Assembly: GCA_951813545.1 (NCBI GenBank)
Contig: OX638352.1
Span: 5,613,966-5,677,965 of the forward strand
Length of the DNA stretch: 64,000 nt
From: an uncultured Poribacteria bacterium
GTDB taxonomy: Bacteria > Poribacteria > WGA-4E > WGA-3G
Direction of reading: 5' to 3'
The notes beneath the pieces are model-generated. The model did no database searches, was not told the DNA's origin, and worked only from the letters and a program-made list of their open reading frames with translations. This document shows positions 27,081 through 35,847 of this stretch, in pieces. The position numbers and the translations under genes were made by a program. Position 1 is the stretch's first letter. The number at the start of each line of letters is the position of its first letter.

Positions 27081-27325
27081 TAAATTCCTCCATTGTGCGA
27101 TGTTTTAAGTAGAAAAATATCAAAAGTGACTGAAAAATCAGTCACTCACAAAAAATACACTGATTCGTTGTTACGCATTGATGGATGCAGTTTTTAGGGG
27201 AATCAAAGAAGATTCAGGATTTTTGGGTGGTAGATGAGAAGATTGTGTAGGTATAAATTGAAGGGAAGGCTTCAGCAGCCTTCCCCTGAGATGTTCATAA
27301 GGCTTAGAACAACTTATTATAGTTT
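27081..27325. other. Intergenic region with two hairpins
   Basis: It contains a 9-bp hairpin with A-loop (27125-27146, AGTGACTGA/TCAGTCACT) and a 9-bp GC-rich hairpin (27263-27285, GGGAAGGCT/AGCCTTCCC). Neither is followed by a convincing T-run in either direction, so they are noted as structures, not as terminators. Confidence 0.45.
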
Positions 27326-27419
27326 GTATCAAATGACCCCATGAGTTACACTAATAGTATGAGTTAACTTAACGAGTAGATGTATTTGCATCACCGACAC
27401 TCATTTCATGGAGGTCACT

Positions 27420-28217
27420 ATGGACCGTAAGAAGGATACCGCCTATGGTATCAATCGCCTCGAATCCAAGAACGCCAGAGCGGCTATTATTGAGAAGATT
27501 TCAGCAGACTTTAATCTCATGCCTCTGATTGCTGAAGCCTACTATAACCAGATTTCCGATTACTTCGCTCAACATGCCGATGTGCAACTGACATCAGGAC
27601 AAATCTGCTATGAGGCAGTCGCCGCCGAGGAACCGGCAGGCAAACATATCGCTTTAGCGAAGAAAGTCTCCTGTCGGCTGACCCTCAATGAAGTCCAAAC
27701 CGACCTTGAAGTCTTAGGCACTTATGGACTCGCAGGTCTCAGACGACATCGGATCCTCCGATTGACCCAAGAAACTTATGACCAAGATGCCTTGCTGAGC
27801 TACGAAGATTTAGCAGTGTTATTAACCACGAGTCCTGCCACGGTGAAACGCGACATCCGAGCCTTGAAACAGTCGGGGTATTTCGTGATGACGCGCGGGG
27901 CGAAACACGACATGGGCCCCGGTCTGTCTCATAAGACGCAGATTCTTGAGTTGTATTTCAAGGCATACACTTTCACCGAGATTGAGAAAAAGACAAACCA
28001 CTCCGAACGGGCCGTTGACCGCTACCTCAGAGACTTCACACAAGTCGCCACGCTCCATCATCAAGGGTTTCCTAATGCACAGATACGCCTCATCACCCAC
28101 CTCTCTGACAGGCTTATACGGGAGTATCTCTCGCTGTATGAGGAATACCAGAACACCGATCGCATGACCCAACTCCTTCACCCAGAACCGATGGATGAAA
28201 AAAAGGGGGAACTCTGA
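27420..28217 (+). CDS. DUF1670 family protein, first of pair
   Basis: The ATG at 27420 is preferred because GGAGGT lies four bases ahead (the longer frame starts at 27408, inside that site). The 265-residue product carries the DUF1670 pattern: a first helix-turn-helix-like block YEDLAVLLTTSPATVKRDI, then LSHKTQILELYFKAYTFTEI and HSERAVDRYLRDF. The two helical blocks suggest DNA binding, but the family has no characterised function. Its stop overlaps the next start (TGATG). Base composition is unremarkable relative to neighbours. Confidence 0.75.
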   Translation: MDRKKDTAYGINRLESKNARAAIIEKISADFNLMPLIAEAYYNQISDYFAQHADVQLTSGQICYEAVAAEEPAGKHIALAKKVSCRLTLNEVQTDLEVLGTYGLAGLRRHRILRLTQETYDQDALLSYEDLAVLLTTSPATVKRDIRALKQSGYFVMTRGAKHDMGPGLSHKTQILELYFKAYTFTEIEKKTNHSERAVDRYLRDFTQVATLHHQGFPNAQIRLITHLSDRLIREYLSLYEEYQNTDRMTQLLHPEPMDEKKGEL

Positions 28218-29089
28218 TGAGCAAACCTCAGACGCGCACCGCCATCAACGAGAAGAAGTTCAGGCGCATCAACGATAAATCGCTACGACAGTTGCTCATC
28301 CATCGCTTTCTCAATGACTACGGCTATGACAAAGGCGAAGTCACTGCCACCGCTATTGTTGATGATATTCTTACGACCGTTGAAGACTATTTCGTCATTA
28401 CCCTCCCTTTGGAGAAACTCGCCACGGGCGACGCACTCCCGGAGGAGCGACTCCTGAGTTATGGACACCTCGTTTGGATGGCTGTTCCTATTGAAGAGCA
28501 TCCAGAGAGAGGCAAGTCCATCGTCAAAACCCGTATGAAACCCGTCATCCTGACATACCTCGCCGCAGAGGATATTGAATCCTTTCGCAACGGATTTACC
28601 TCCCGACAACTCAGGATCAATCGCTTGGTCCGCTGGTGTCATCAAGCTTATGACCAAGGCGCATTATTGACACAACTCGACTTGGCAGTCTTGCTCAACG
28701 TCTGTGATGCTGTCGTCTGTGATTATGTCAATGAATGGCAAAAAACCACCGGCGAAATCTTACCCACTCGCGGCAATATCCATGACTTATCGGGGGCTAT
28801 TACCCACAAGAAAGAGATCATAACCCTCTATCTTCAAGGGCATCTGACCCCCAGTATTGCCGCAAAGACCAAACACTCTAAGGAGGCTGTTGATAGATAC
28901 ATTCGCGATTATGAGTCTGTAAAAGTCGTTCGCACTGCTACCGCTGATATTGACAACATCTCACAGATTACACGACTTTCTAAACGCGTCATCTCTCAAT
29001 ATCTCGACCTGATCCCACAGCACCAACTTCAAACTATGGATGCAAACCTTGCCAATTCAGCCGCAAATCAGCAAGGAGAACCCCAATGA
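28217..29089 (+). CDS. DUF1670 family protein, second of pair
   Basis: This 290-residue partner of the previous protein shows the same layout at lower similarity: TQLDLAVLLNVCDAVVCDYV, ITHKKEIITLYLQGHLTP and HSKEAVDRYIRDYESVKVV, ending in an asparagine/glutamine-rich tail. The start overlaps the previous stop, so the two products are made together, perhaps as a heteromer. The region after the stop (29090-29303) holds no intact gene. Confidence 0.75.
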   Translation: MSKPQTRTAINEKKFRRINDKSLRQLLIHRFLNDYGYDKGEVTATAIVDDILTTVEDYFVITLPLEKLATGDALPEERLLSYGHLVWMAVPIEEHPERGKSIVKTRMKPVILTYLAAEDIESFRNGFTSRQLRINRLVRWCHQAYDQGALLTQLDLAVLLNVCDAVVCDYVNEWQKTTGEILPTRGNIHDLSGAITHKKEIITLYLQGHLTPSIAAKTKHSKEAVDRYIRDYESVKVVRTATADIDNISQITRLSKRVISQYLDLIPQHQLQTMDANLANSAANQQGEPQ

Positions 29090-29283
29090 TCCTCTAATCC
29101 GTTGTTCCCGACACACTTGACTTGGCAAACCGGGCAGTCGCCTTGAAAATAGGCTTGACACGCCGCTAACGGTTTTGCTATACTTGAGACATGTTGATCG
29201 CTCAGCACATCATTTTTCAAGGAAGATGCCAGCGAAACCAACTCAACCCACTGAGAAACGATCGCTGGGAAGTCAATAAACAT
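29068..29283 (-). pseudogene. Possible decayed transposase start at the right end of the DUF1670 element
   Basis: This 71-codon minus-strand frame begins 20 bases inside the right inverted repeat, where a transposase gene would be expected to start. It contains a cysteine pair (GDCPVCQVKC) and runs into the antisense of the second DUF1670 gene. It is not recognisable as a family. On the plus strand, an ATG overlapping the DUF1670 stop is closed after three codons. Confidence 0.2.
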
Positions 29284-29315
29284 AAACCTTCCAGCTATCC
29301 TATGGTCATTTGATA

Positions 29316-31484
29316 CTATTTCCGTATCAACATTTTCCGTGTGGCTGTGAAATCGCCTGCCGTGAGCGTATAGAAGTAAACACCGCTCGCGACAGGTTCA
29401 CCGACTGCGTTTTTACCGTCCCAATACGCCGCACGACTCCGATTCTGATACACACCTGCAGGTTGATGTCCAAGTACCAACCGCCGGACGACCTGCCCGT
29501 TTGCAGCATAGATAGTCAGCGTAACATATGCGGGCTTGGATAACTGGTACGGTATCCACGTCTCTGGGTTGAACGGGTTCGGATAGTTTGACAAGAGCGC
29601 AGTCTCTTTGGGAACCATGGAGGCGAGGAGTTGTTCTAAGAACAGAATACCCCTTCGCACACTCGGATCTGTGAAGTCGCGCTGCCGTGCCTGAGATAGC
29701 CACTGTCGGACATCTGACACAGACAGCCACTCCAATGAATCAGGATACAGAGAGGGTGCCGCCGCAGCGTCAGCATCTAACACCGCAGCAACCAAGATCA
29801 GATCGTCTATATTCACAATACCATCGTCGTTGACATCCGCAATCGTAGTGCCCGTTTGACCATACTGTTGGGCGACGGACACCAAATCTTGCACATCCAC
29901 GACCCCATCCTCATTGACATCCTCGGAAACAACAGGTGGTGCGGTTACAGTGACACTCACGGCTCTTGAGCAATTGTTAGCCGTGTCGCTCTCATCGGTG
30001 ACACCATCTACGCAGGCACCGTAATAGTAGGTGCGGGGGGTTGTCGGCGCAGTAACAGTAAGATAACGACGGATGGTCGCATTCGCCGCGAGCGGGTCCC
30101 TGCTGGCACTACGGAGTTGTGTATCCTCTGTGGAGATGACCGCATCCGTGGAGCGATAATACCGGAGTGTTGTCGCAGTCGATTCTCCAGTGCCGTTGTT
30201 TTTCAAGGTCGCATAGAGTCTAAATGTCTCACCAGGGGCAACGGTAGAGGGTGCTGCTTCAATCGCTTCAACCACAAGATCCGGTGTTGATGGGATAGTT
30301 TCGGCGGGGATAGCGAGGGCAATACTCCCTGGTCCTTCCAATCCAGCGACGAGGACTTCAATGTTAGAGCCATCGAGGTTGGCACGTTGGATTGTATCCG
30401 TGACCCCATCTGTCCAATACATCTTGCCGCCCGAAACATCTAAGGCTATGCCTTGGGGATAACTCAACCCAGTGACGAGGTCTTCAACGTTAGAGCCATC
30501 AAGGTTGGCACGTTGGATTGTATCCGTGCCCCAATCTGTCCAATACATCTTGCCGCCCGAAACATCTAAGGCTATGCCTTGGGGACCACTCAACCCAGTG
30601 ACGAGGTCTTCAACGTTAGAGCCATCAAGGTTGGCACGTTGGATTGTATCCGTGCCCCAATCTGTCCAATACATCTTGCCGCCCGAAACATCTAAGGCTA
30701 TGCCTTGGGGATAACTCAACCCAGTGACGAGGTCTTCAATGTTAGAACCATCGAGGTTGGCACGTTGGATTGTATCCGTGCCCCCATTTGTCCAATACAT
30801 CTTGCCGCCCGAAACATCTAAGGCTATGCCTTGGGGACTACTCAACCCAGTGACGAGGTCTTCAATGTTAGAACCATCGAGGTTGGCACGTTGGATTGTA
30901 TCCGTGCCCCCATTTGTCCAATACATCTTGCCGCCCGAAACATCTAAGGCTAAACCGCCTGGACTTTTTAATCCTTGTGTAACGAGGTCTTCGACGTTAG
31001 AGCCATTCGTACGTTGGATTCTACCTGTGCCATAGTCTGTCCAATAAATGGGAGTAGGTGCTGGCAGTAAAGAAACGTCTGGTGTCGTCCCTTCATGAAT
31101 AGCCCCTGAATCCAAACGCACCTCGTACGTAGTCCCGGGAAGAAGACCTTCAATTATATAAGTTTTTGTAGCGGTAACAGTTTCGATCGGTATCCAATAA
31201 ATCCGCCACTCTACCGTATACACCTTCTCAGCAGACATCCATTCCCCTGGAGGTGTTTTTTGCCTCCATTGAAAGCGAAAAGTGCGGGCCGCAAAACCCG
31301 ATTCATTCCGCGTATAATTGAATTTAAATTTGACGGTTAACGAAGGGTCGTCAGGGTCGTCATAAATCGGTCCCGGTTCAACTGAAACAATATTAGCGGA
31401 ACTTGCAATTTGTGCACTATATATCAACACTATCACTATGAGAATTGACAAGGTGATTTTCCGATTCGTAACTAACACTTTCAT
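29316..31484 (-). CDS. Secreted YWTD-repeat protein with CARDB-like, dockerin-like and C-terminal sorting domains
   Basis: Translation starts at 31484 (AGGAG nine bases ahead; the longer frame has none), giving 722 residues. Order: signal peptide, a fibronectin-like domain (about 40-140), six to seven YWTD (LDL-receptor class B) repeats of 42 residues with YWTDWGTDTIQRANLDGSN, a CARDB-like domain (DLVVEAIEAAPSTVAPGETF), a dockerin-like calcium repeat pair (DVNEDGVVDVQDLVSVAQ and DVNDDGIVNIDDLILVAA), and a FlgD-Ig-like tail with NPFNPETWIPYQL and SRAAYWDGKNAVGEPVASGV. The tail is the shared surface-sorting cassette of this lineage. It probably acts at the cell surface; the ligand is unknown. 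Confidence 0.85.
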   Translation of the reverse strand: MKVLVTNRKITLSILIVIVLIYSAQIASSANIVSVEPGPIYDDPDDPSLTVKFKFNYTRNESGFAARTFRFQWRQKTPPGEWMSAEKVYTVEWRIYWIPIETVTATKTYIIEGLLPGTTYEVRLDSGAIHEGTTPDVSLLPAPTPIYWTDYGTGRIQRTNGSNVEDLVTQGLKSPGGLALDVSGGKMYWTNGGTDTIQRANLDGSNIEDLVTGLSSPQGIALDVSGGKMYWTNGGTDTIQRANLDGSNIEDLVTGLSYPQGIALDVSGGKMYWTDWGTDTIQRANLDGSNVEDLVTGLSGPQGIALDVSGGKMYWTDWGTDTIQRANLDGSNVEDLVTGLSYPQGIALDVSGGKMYWTDGVTDTIQRANLDGSNIEVLVAGLEGPGSIALAIPAETIPSTPDLVVEAIEAAPSTVAPGETFRLYATLKNNGTGESTATTLRYYRSTDAVISTEDTQLRSASRDPLAANATIRRYLTVTAPTTPRTYYYGACVDGVTDESDTANNCSRAVSVTVTAPPVVSEDVNEDGVVDVQDLVSVAQQYGQTGTTIADVNDDGIVNIDDLILVAAVLDADAAAAPSLYPDSLEWLSVSDVRQWLSQARQRDFTDPSVRRGILFLEQLLASMVPKETALLSNYPNPFNPETWIPYQLSKPAYVTLTIYAANGQVVRRLVLGHQPAGVYQNRSRAAYWDGKNAVGEPVASGVYFYTLTAGDFTATRKMLIRK
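30340..30970 (-). repeat. Tandem 126-bp repeats encoding YWTD units
   Basis: Five successive units share an exact 126-base period (for example the CAAGGTTGGCACGTTGG block near 30380, 30505, 30631, 30757 and 30883). Units differ at only a few positions, indicating recent expansion or gene conversion within the array. Confidence 0.85.
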
Positions 31485-31500
31485 CTGAAACTCCTTTTTA

Positions 31501-32154
31501 TTAGTTTTCGATTGTGTCATCCGTGGCCTGAATCGTCCCGTGAGTGACACGCATGTCTTCAATCCTGCATCCGCCGTCACTCACACAAGTGTAGGTGGAT
31601 CCACTATTTTTTATATATCCACTCTTTCTGAATTCAATGATAGCCTTCCCTCCACGCACGATTTGAAAGGAAGCTCCTGAAATAACCTGCGGAACCCAAA
31701 AACCGTCCGGCAACCCCTCAATATTTTCACCCGCGTCATACATGGTTTCGTTGACTGTGACTGCAAATGCCACCGGTACCGCATCAGCACTGTCCTGATT
31801 GCTGTCGTCTGCAGCAAAGACTGTAAGCGTTGCCGTGCCTACCGCTACCCCCTTGATAGTCAGCGTCGGACCGCTTACCGAAACAGTAGCAACGTTGGCT
31901 TTGTCAGATGATACCAAGATAGTATGTGTGTCACCAATATCGGCATCGGTGATGATTACATTTACCTCCACTGTGCCTTCTACATCAACGGTTTGATCGG
32001 GTATTGCACCGATCGATGGCTAGCTGTTGACGACGAATTCAACTTCGGTCTCGTCATCTGCCTCACCACAACCAACGATGAAAAGGGATATGGATACCAA
32101 GACAGTCGTTAGAACGGCCACGATACTTTTTCTATTTATAACTAACATTTTCAT
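31501..32154 (-). pseudogene. Lipoprotein gene interrupted by an in-frame TAG
   Basis: The ATG at 32154 (AGGAG ahead) opens a lipoprotein: MKMLVINRKSIVAVL, a hydrophobic stretch and the lipobox FIVGCGEAD. After 44 codons (EVEFVVNS) an in-frame TAG at 32020-32022 interrupts it, and the frame then continues without shift as PSIGAIPDQTVDVEGTVEV and on to a normal stop at 31501. The rest resembles bacterial Ig-like repeats (SSDKANVATVSVSGPTLTI, GVAVGTATLTVFAADD) followed by FWVPQVISGASFQIVRGGKA. One base change (CAG to TAG) explains the break. It lies just before the YWTD gene and has a similar signal region. Confidence 0.75.
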
Positions 32155-32422
32155 AACAAACTCCTTTTGATTTTCGATTCCAACGTGCAATCGGGTTGTT
32201 GAATTCAGAGATTAAAGGATAAAAGATAACGAACTTCCACTTGAGACCGGTTGCACAAGGTCCCGTCTTTCTTGCAAAACACCACGATTTTTCACACTTT
32301 AGGTCAAGGAGAATAGACCAACTGTAGAGTAGGAGCAAAGGATCGCCCCTTTGCTCTCCTCTCCAAACCGTGAGTGCGACTTTTACCCCACAAGGCTTTC
32401 CCTGTCAACAATAGCGACTAAA

Positions 32423-32869
32423 TCAGTCGTCTTTCGGAGTGACTGATTTTATTTTCCAAGTCCCATCACCTTGATTTTCTGCTGAGAAATTACGGACTTT
32501 ACCGTTGATATTTCCAAACAGATTTATACCTTTCCCTGCGACTATGAATAGATACTTGCCCGATCCATTTTCCAGAACCGTGAACTTGTCACCTGTTCCA
32601 TCTTTACAACTTTCGCCTGCTTTTAGAACATCTCCGACTCGGCAGAAGCCATCTTCGACTTCTTCTTCAGCGACAACTTCAACCGCATCTACAGCCTCGA
32701 CTTCGTTTTCGGCGATAGGTTCAGGGTCTACAGGTTCAGCAGTCAGTATATCGACTGCTGAAGATTCAGTGGTAGGTTGACTGCTTTCATCAGTATCTAC
32801 GCCACATCCTAGTGAATAAACAAGCAATACGAGAATTACCGGAATTAGTAAACATCTGTAGTTATACAT
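32423..32869 (-). CDS. Small lipoprotein of unknown function
   Basis: Translation from the ATG at 32869 (AAGGTGG ahead) gives 148 residues; a longer frame has no initiation signal. The lipobox is LVYSLGCGVD. The next 60 residues are acidic and low in complexity (EPVDPEPIAENEVEAVDAV), then a small C-terminal domain with two cysteines (GFCRVGDVLKAGESCKDG) and beta-rich sequence. It is probably a lipid-anchored periplasmic or outer-membrane protein. No family recognised. Confidence 0.6.
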   Translation of the reverse strand: MYNYRCLLIPVILVLLVYSLGCGVDTDESSQPTTESSAVDILTAEPVDPEPIAENEVEAVDAVEVVAEEEVEDGFCRVGDVLKAGESCKDGTGDKFTVLENGSGKYLFIVAGKGINLFGNINGKVRNFSAENQGDGTWKIKSVTPKDD

Positions 32870-32998
32870 ATGAACCACCTTATATCGTGAATTATCACTC
32901 TTCACGCCAAAAATCCTATCCTTTAGGTTACGGATGTAGGCATGCTCTTTTTCCTTAAACAATATAAACACACTTTACACAAAGTTGACTGGTAAGTG

Positions 32999-33187
32999 TT
33001 ACTTCCGTATCAACATCTTCCGTGTGGCAGTGAAATCGCCTGCCGTGAGCGTATAGAAATACACACCGCTCGCAACGGGCTCACCATATTCATTTCTGCC
33101 ATCCCAATACGCCGCACGGCTGCGGTTCTGATAGACCCCCGCAGATTGATGTCCGAGTACTAACCGCCGGACGACATATCTGTTTTA
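32999..33187 (-). pseudogene. Orphan C-terminal sorting-tail fragment
   Basis: The minus strand encodes, in one frame ending at TAA 32999-33001, RYVVRRLVLGHQSAG followed by NRSRAAYWDGRNEYGEPVA and ending TATRKMLIRK. This matches the last 60 residues of the YWTD protein almost residue for residue. The frame lacks any start and is closed just upstream, so it is the remnant of a lost secreted-protein gene. Confidence 0.75.
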
Positions 33188-34075
33188 ACTCTATTTTTAC
33201 GTTATTACTATAGTTTGGACAATTTCTGTCGGGTTCATGCCGAGTTTTCAAAGCGTTCTGAGTTTTCTCAAAGGTTCTCATACAAACGCAACTCGCAGAA
33301 AAATAAACGCACCAAAGCGCAGCCCCAGAGGGGGTTTTTGCTGGGGTATTTCTTCAAAATGTTTATAGAAACGCCATACTCCCCAAGGCACAAGTTTCCC
33401 CAGAGGGACGAAAGGTGTATCGCTGAAAAAATTGTCCAAAGTTTAATACGTTATTATAAGCAGGTCTATTTAAAATAGTTTTTACACGGAAACAATACCT
33501 TCGCCAAAAATAAACGATTCTTCATAAATCAACTAAACTCATAAACACTGCGATGGATCTGGCAATGCGCAGACGCATCCGCGCAGAGGGATTCAGTTCT
33601 CTTGTAGCAGGGAAGAAACACCCGAGCAAAAACATTCCGATTCCCGAATCTCCCTCAATGCCTCTGGCATCAGCAGACTCACCTATACACAGATGCTGCT
33701 GATAACACTTACGTTGAGTGGCTGCGACATCAGGCACTCTGACATCCCTTGAAGTTTTGACAGGATTTAAAAGACTTCCGCAAAAACCTGAAGTTATTTT
33801 TATTCATGAAATCCTTGAAAATCACCGACCAATACGTTGTATTCATTACATATCCACTCAACGCAAAATCAAATAATTGGCGAAAGTGTTGACGGAAAAA
33901 ATACACGATTTTACATTTTGTGTCAAATTAAATCTGTATATGATTTCAAAATGAAGGGAAATTCACAGGATACTCAAGTGAAACAGGGGTTAAACATCTA
34001 TAGTCTTTTGGCTGGCAACTTAGGTTATATTAGACAACCCCGCGCAGATCGTTCGCTTCTGTTCATGCTCATTAT
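33188..34075. other. Gene-free AT-rich region between two orphan tail fragments
   Basis: No supported gene. It contains inverted copies of a TTTGGACAATTT/AAATTGTCC motif (33212 and 33434), which may mark a small decayed element, and a copy of a repeat seen at 36185 and 54385 (a TTTTGCTGGGGTATTTCTTC-like stretch near 33336). Frames at 33522-33737 and 33837-34130 do not resemble known proteins. Confidence 0.4.
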
Positions 34076-34291
34076 TTGGTTAAAACCCTCATTATTTATG
34101 ATGTCCGCGGTGTTCTCGTCCGACAGTTAACGTTAGGACACCACCCCGCTGGCGATTACACCGACAGAACTCGCGCCGCCTATTGGGACGGCAGAAACAC
34201 ACAAGGCGAACCTGTCGCCAGCGGACTCTACTTCTATCAACTCCAAACGGATACCCACTCCTTATTGCGGAAGATGGTCATCAAAAAGTAA
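34076..34291 (+). pseudogene. Second orphan C-terminal sorting-tail fragment
   Basis: This plus-strand fragment encodes LIIYDVRGVLVRQLTLGH, then RTRAAYWDGRNTQGEPVAS and LLRKMVIKK with its stop. The sequence is the FlgD-Ig-like sorting cassette of this lineage, but of a different subtype from the copies at 29316 and 32999. Upstream coding sequence is missing, so it is a remnant. It lies opposite in direction to the other remnant. Confidence 0.75.
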
Positions 34292-34320
34292 TTGACTTAC
34301 AAAAAAGATTTAGGTATTAT
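34292..34320 (+). promoter_or_regulatory. Sigma-70-type promoter of the sulfatase-family gene
   Basis: TTGACT (34292-34297) and TATTAT (34315-34320) are 17 bases apart, five of six matches each. The start point would be near 34327, about 70 bases before the ATG at 34399. It begins one base after the end of the orphan tail fragment. Confidence 0.6.
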
Positions 34321-34398
34321 TACTTCACGAGAGGTAACAAATTAATCAGAAACCGATGATGCCTAATGTGCAATCGTAACGAGGTCAATTATCAAAAC

Positions 34399-35847
34399 AT
34401 GAAAAATATCGTTTTACTTATTACGGATACCTTCCGATATGACAATTTAGGCGAACGGGCGCGCCGTCCTATTCGCACACCAATGCTCGATAAATTTGAA
34501 GCAGAGCGTGCGACTGCTATCGACAAATTCTATATGAGCAGTTTCCCGACAGTCCCTCACCGCACGGATATTATGACTGCAACAGTCGGGTGGCCCCACT
34601 ACCCGTGGCAGCCGATCAATCAGAGTGGACGGAACATCATCGCGAAACTCCTCAGCGAGCAGGGATATGCAACGCAGCTGATATGTGACACCCCGCACCT
34701 ATTCAACACACGGTTCCAGGACGCTTTCGATGCCGCTTTCCAGCACCGTGGGCAAGAAGGGGACAAACCGCTTCTCCATCACAACGATGAGATAAAAATC
34801 GTTATGCCAAATGAGAAGACACGACCGCATCCGTCATACCGAGGGCATACACTGCCCAACACGCACCGCTGGACAAACCGCTACTATCAATACGAGACGG
34901 AGACTTTCTCCAGCAGAACCTCCGAGACAACGGTACGATGGTTAGAGGAGAACCACCGCTCAGGTCCCTTCTTCCTCTGGGTTGATTTCTTCGATCCACA
35001 CGAACCGTGGGACCCACCCGAATACCTTGTCAAACGCTACGATCCGGATTATACCGGTCCACCGATGCTACATCCGAACTACGGTCTGTCGTCCCTCTTT
35101 ACGGATGCGGAACTGCACAACCTTTGGGCACACTACGCAGGTGAGTCCGAACTCATTGACCGACACATCGGACGCGTTCTGCAGAAAGTGGAAGATTTAG
35201 AGTTATGGGACGATACTCTCGTCGTTGTGCTGTCAGATCACGGGATGTCCATCGGCGAACACAGCAGGACAGGTAAATCCAACATTGATCCGGAAGATTC
35301 ACGCTACTGGCCCACGTATCCAGAGATTAACCATGAGATGTTCCTGATTGCTGGCGGAGATGTGCCGAGCGGAAAACGCCTCGACCTTATCGCACAACCG
35401 ATGGATATTATGCCGACCCTCTGTGAATTGGCGGGTGTTACCTTAGATCCACCAAAACCGTTTGAGGGACGTTCCTTCGCAAATGCGCTCCTCAATGGCG
35501 ATGCACAGCACAGGGAATACGCCGTAACCGGATGCAATATCGGTGCACGGGACGGGAGTGTACCGCGTCGAGCGACCACACCGTTCCTCGTTACGGAACG
35601 CTGGGGATACGCACCTGTCGGTGAATACGGCAGACCGGAACTCTTCGACCTGCCCGAAGATCCCATAGCCGAGAACAACATCGCTGCGGATAACATGGAA
35701 CTCGTCAAGGAGTTGCATGAACTCTTTATGTCGCATCTCACGGAGCACAACGCCTCTGAGAAGTTCCTTGACCTCTGGAAAGAAGAGCCTTCTGGGGACG
35801 GACGCGGCAAATGGTCGATTGACTATCCTGATGAATCGGATGAATAG
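34399..35847 (+). CDS. Sulfatase-family hydrolase with threonine in the nucleophile position
   Basis: This 482-residue alkaline-phosphatase-superfamily enzyme starts at 34399 (MKNIVLLITDTFRYDN); the upstream 11 codons are not family-like. Metal ligands are visible in LITDTFRYD and VVLSDHGMSIGEH, and the C-terminal YGRPELFDLPEDPIAENNIA block is typical of sulfatases. At the nucleophile the sequence is FPTVPHRTDIMTA, so the C/S-x-P-x-R position carries threonine. Threonine is the nucleophile in nucleotide pyrophosphatases and related phosphodiesterases, so this may not be a formylglycine sulfatase. No signal peptide is seen. Confidence 0.8.
   Translation: MKNIVLLITDTFRYDNLGERARRPIRTPMLDKFEAERATAIDKFYMSSFPTVPHRTDIMTATVGWPHYPWQPINQSGRNIIAKLLSEQGYATQLICDTPHLFNTRFQDAFDAAFQHRGQEGDKPLLHHNDEIKIVMPNEKTRPHPSYRGHTLPNTHRWTNRYYQYETETFSSRTSETTVRWLEENHRSGPFFLWVDFFDPHEPWDPPEYLVKRYDPDYTGPPMLHPNYGLSSLFTDAELHNLWAHYAGESELIDRHIGRVLQKVEDLELWDDTLVVVLSDHGMSIGEHSRTGKSNIDPEDSRYWPTYPEINHEMFLIAGGDVPSGKRLDLIAQPMDIMPTLCELAGVTLDPPKPFEGRSFANALLNGDAQHREYAVTGCNIGARDGSVPRRATTPFLVTERWGYAPVGEYGRPELFDLPEDPIAENNIAADNMELVKELHELFMSHLTEHNASEKFLDLWKEEPSGDGRGKWSIDYPDESDE

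Larger units (their letters stand above)
27326..29316 (+). mobile_element. DUF1670 gene pair bounded by 13-bp inverted repeats (putative non-autonomous or decayed element)
   Basis: GTATCAAATGACC (27326-27338) and its exact inverse GGTCATTTGATAC (29304-29316) enclose two overlapping DUF1670 genes and a degenerate tail. The right repeat touches the stop codon of the YWTD gene. No clear target duplication and no intact transposase were found, so mobility is inferred from the ends alone. Confidence 0.5.

Noticed and set aside
27263..27285. Intrinsic terminator (GGGAAGGCT/AGCCTTCCC)
   Set aside because: The hairpin is strong, but no T-run follows on either strand and no gene ends next to it.
33522..33737. 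Minus-strand ORF of 71 codons in the AT-rich gap
   Set aside because: No initiation signal, no family and no hydrophobic or domain pattern; treated as chance.
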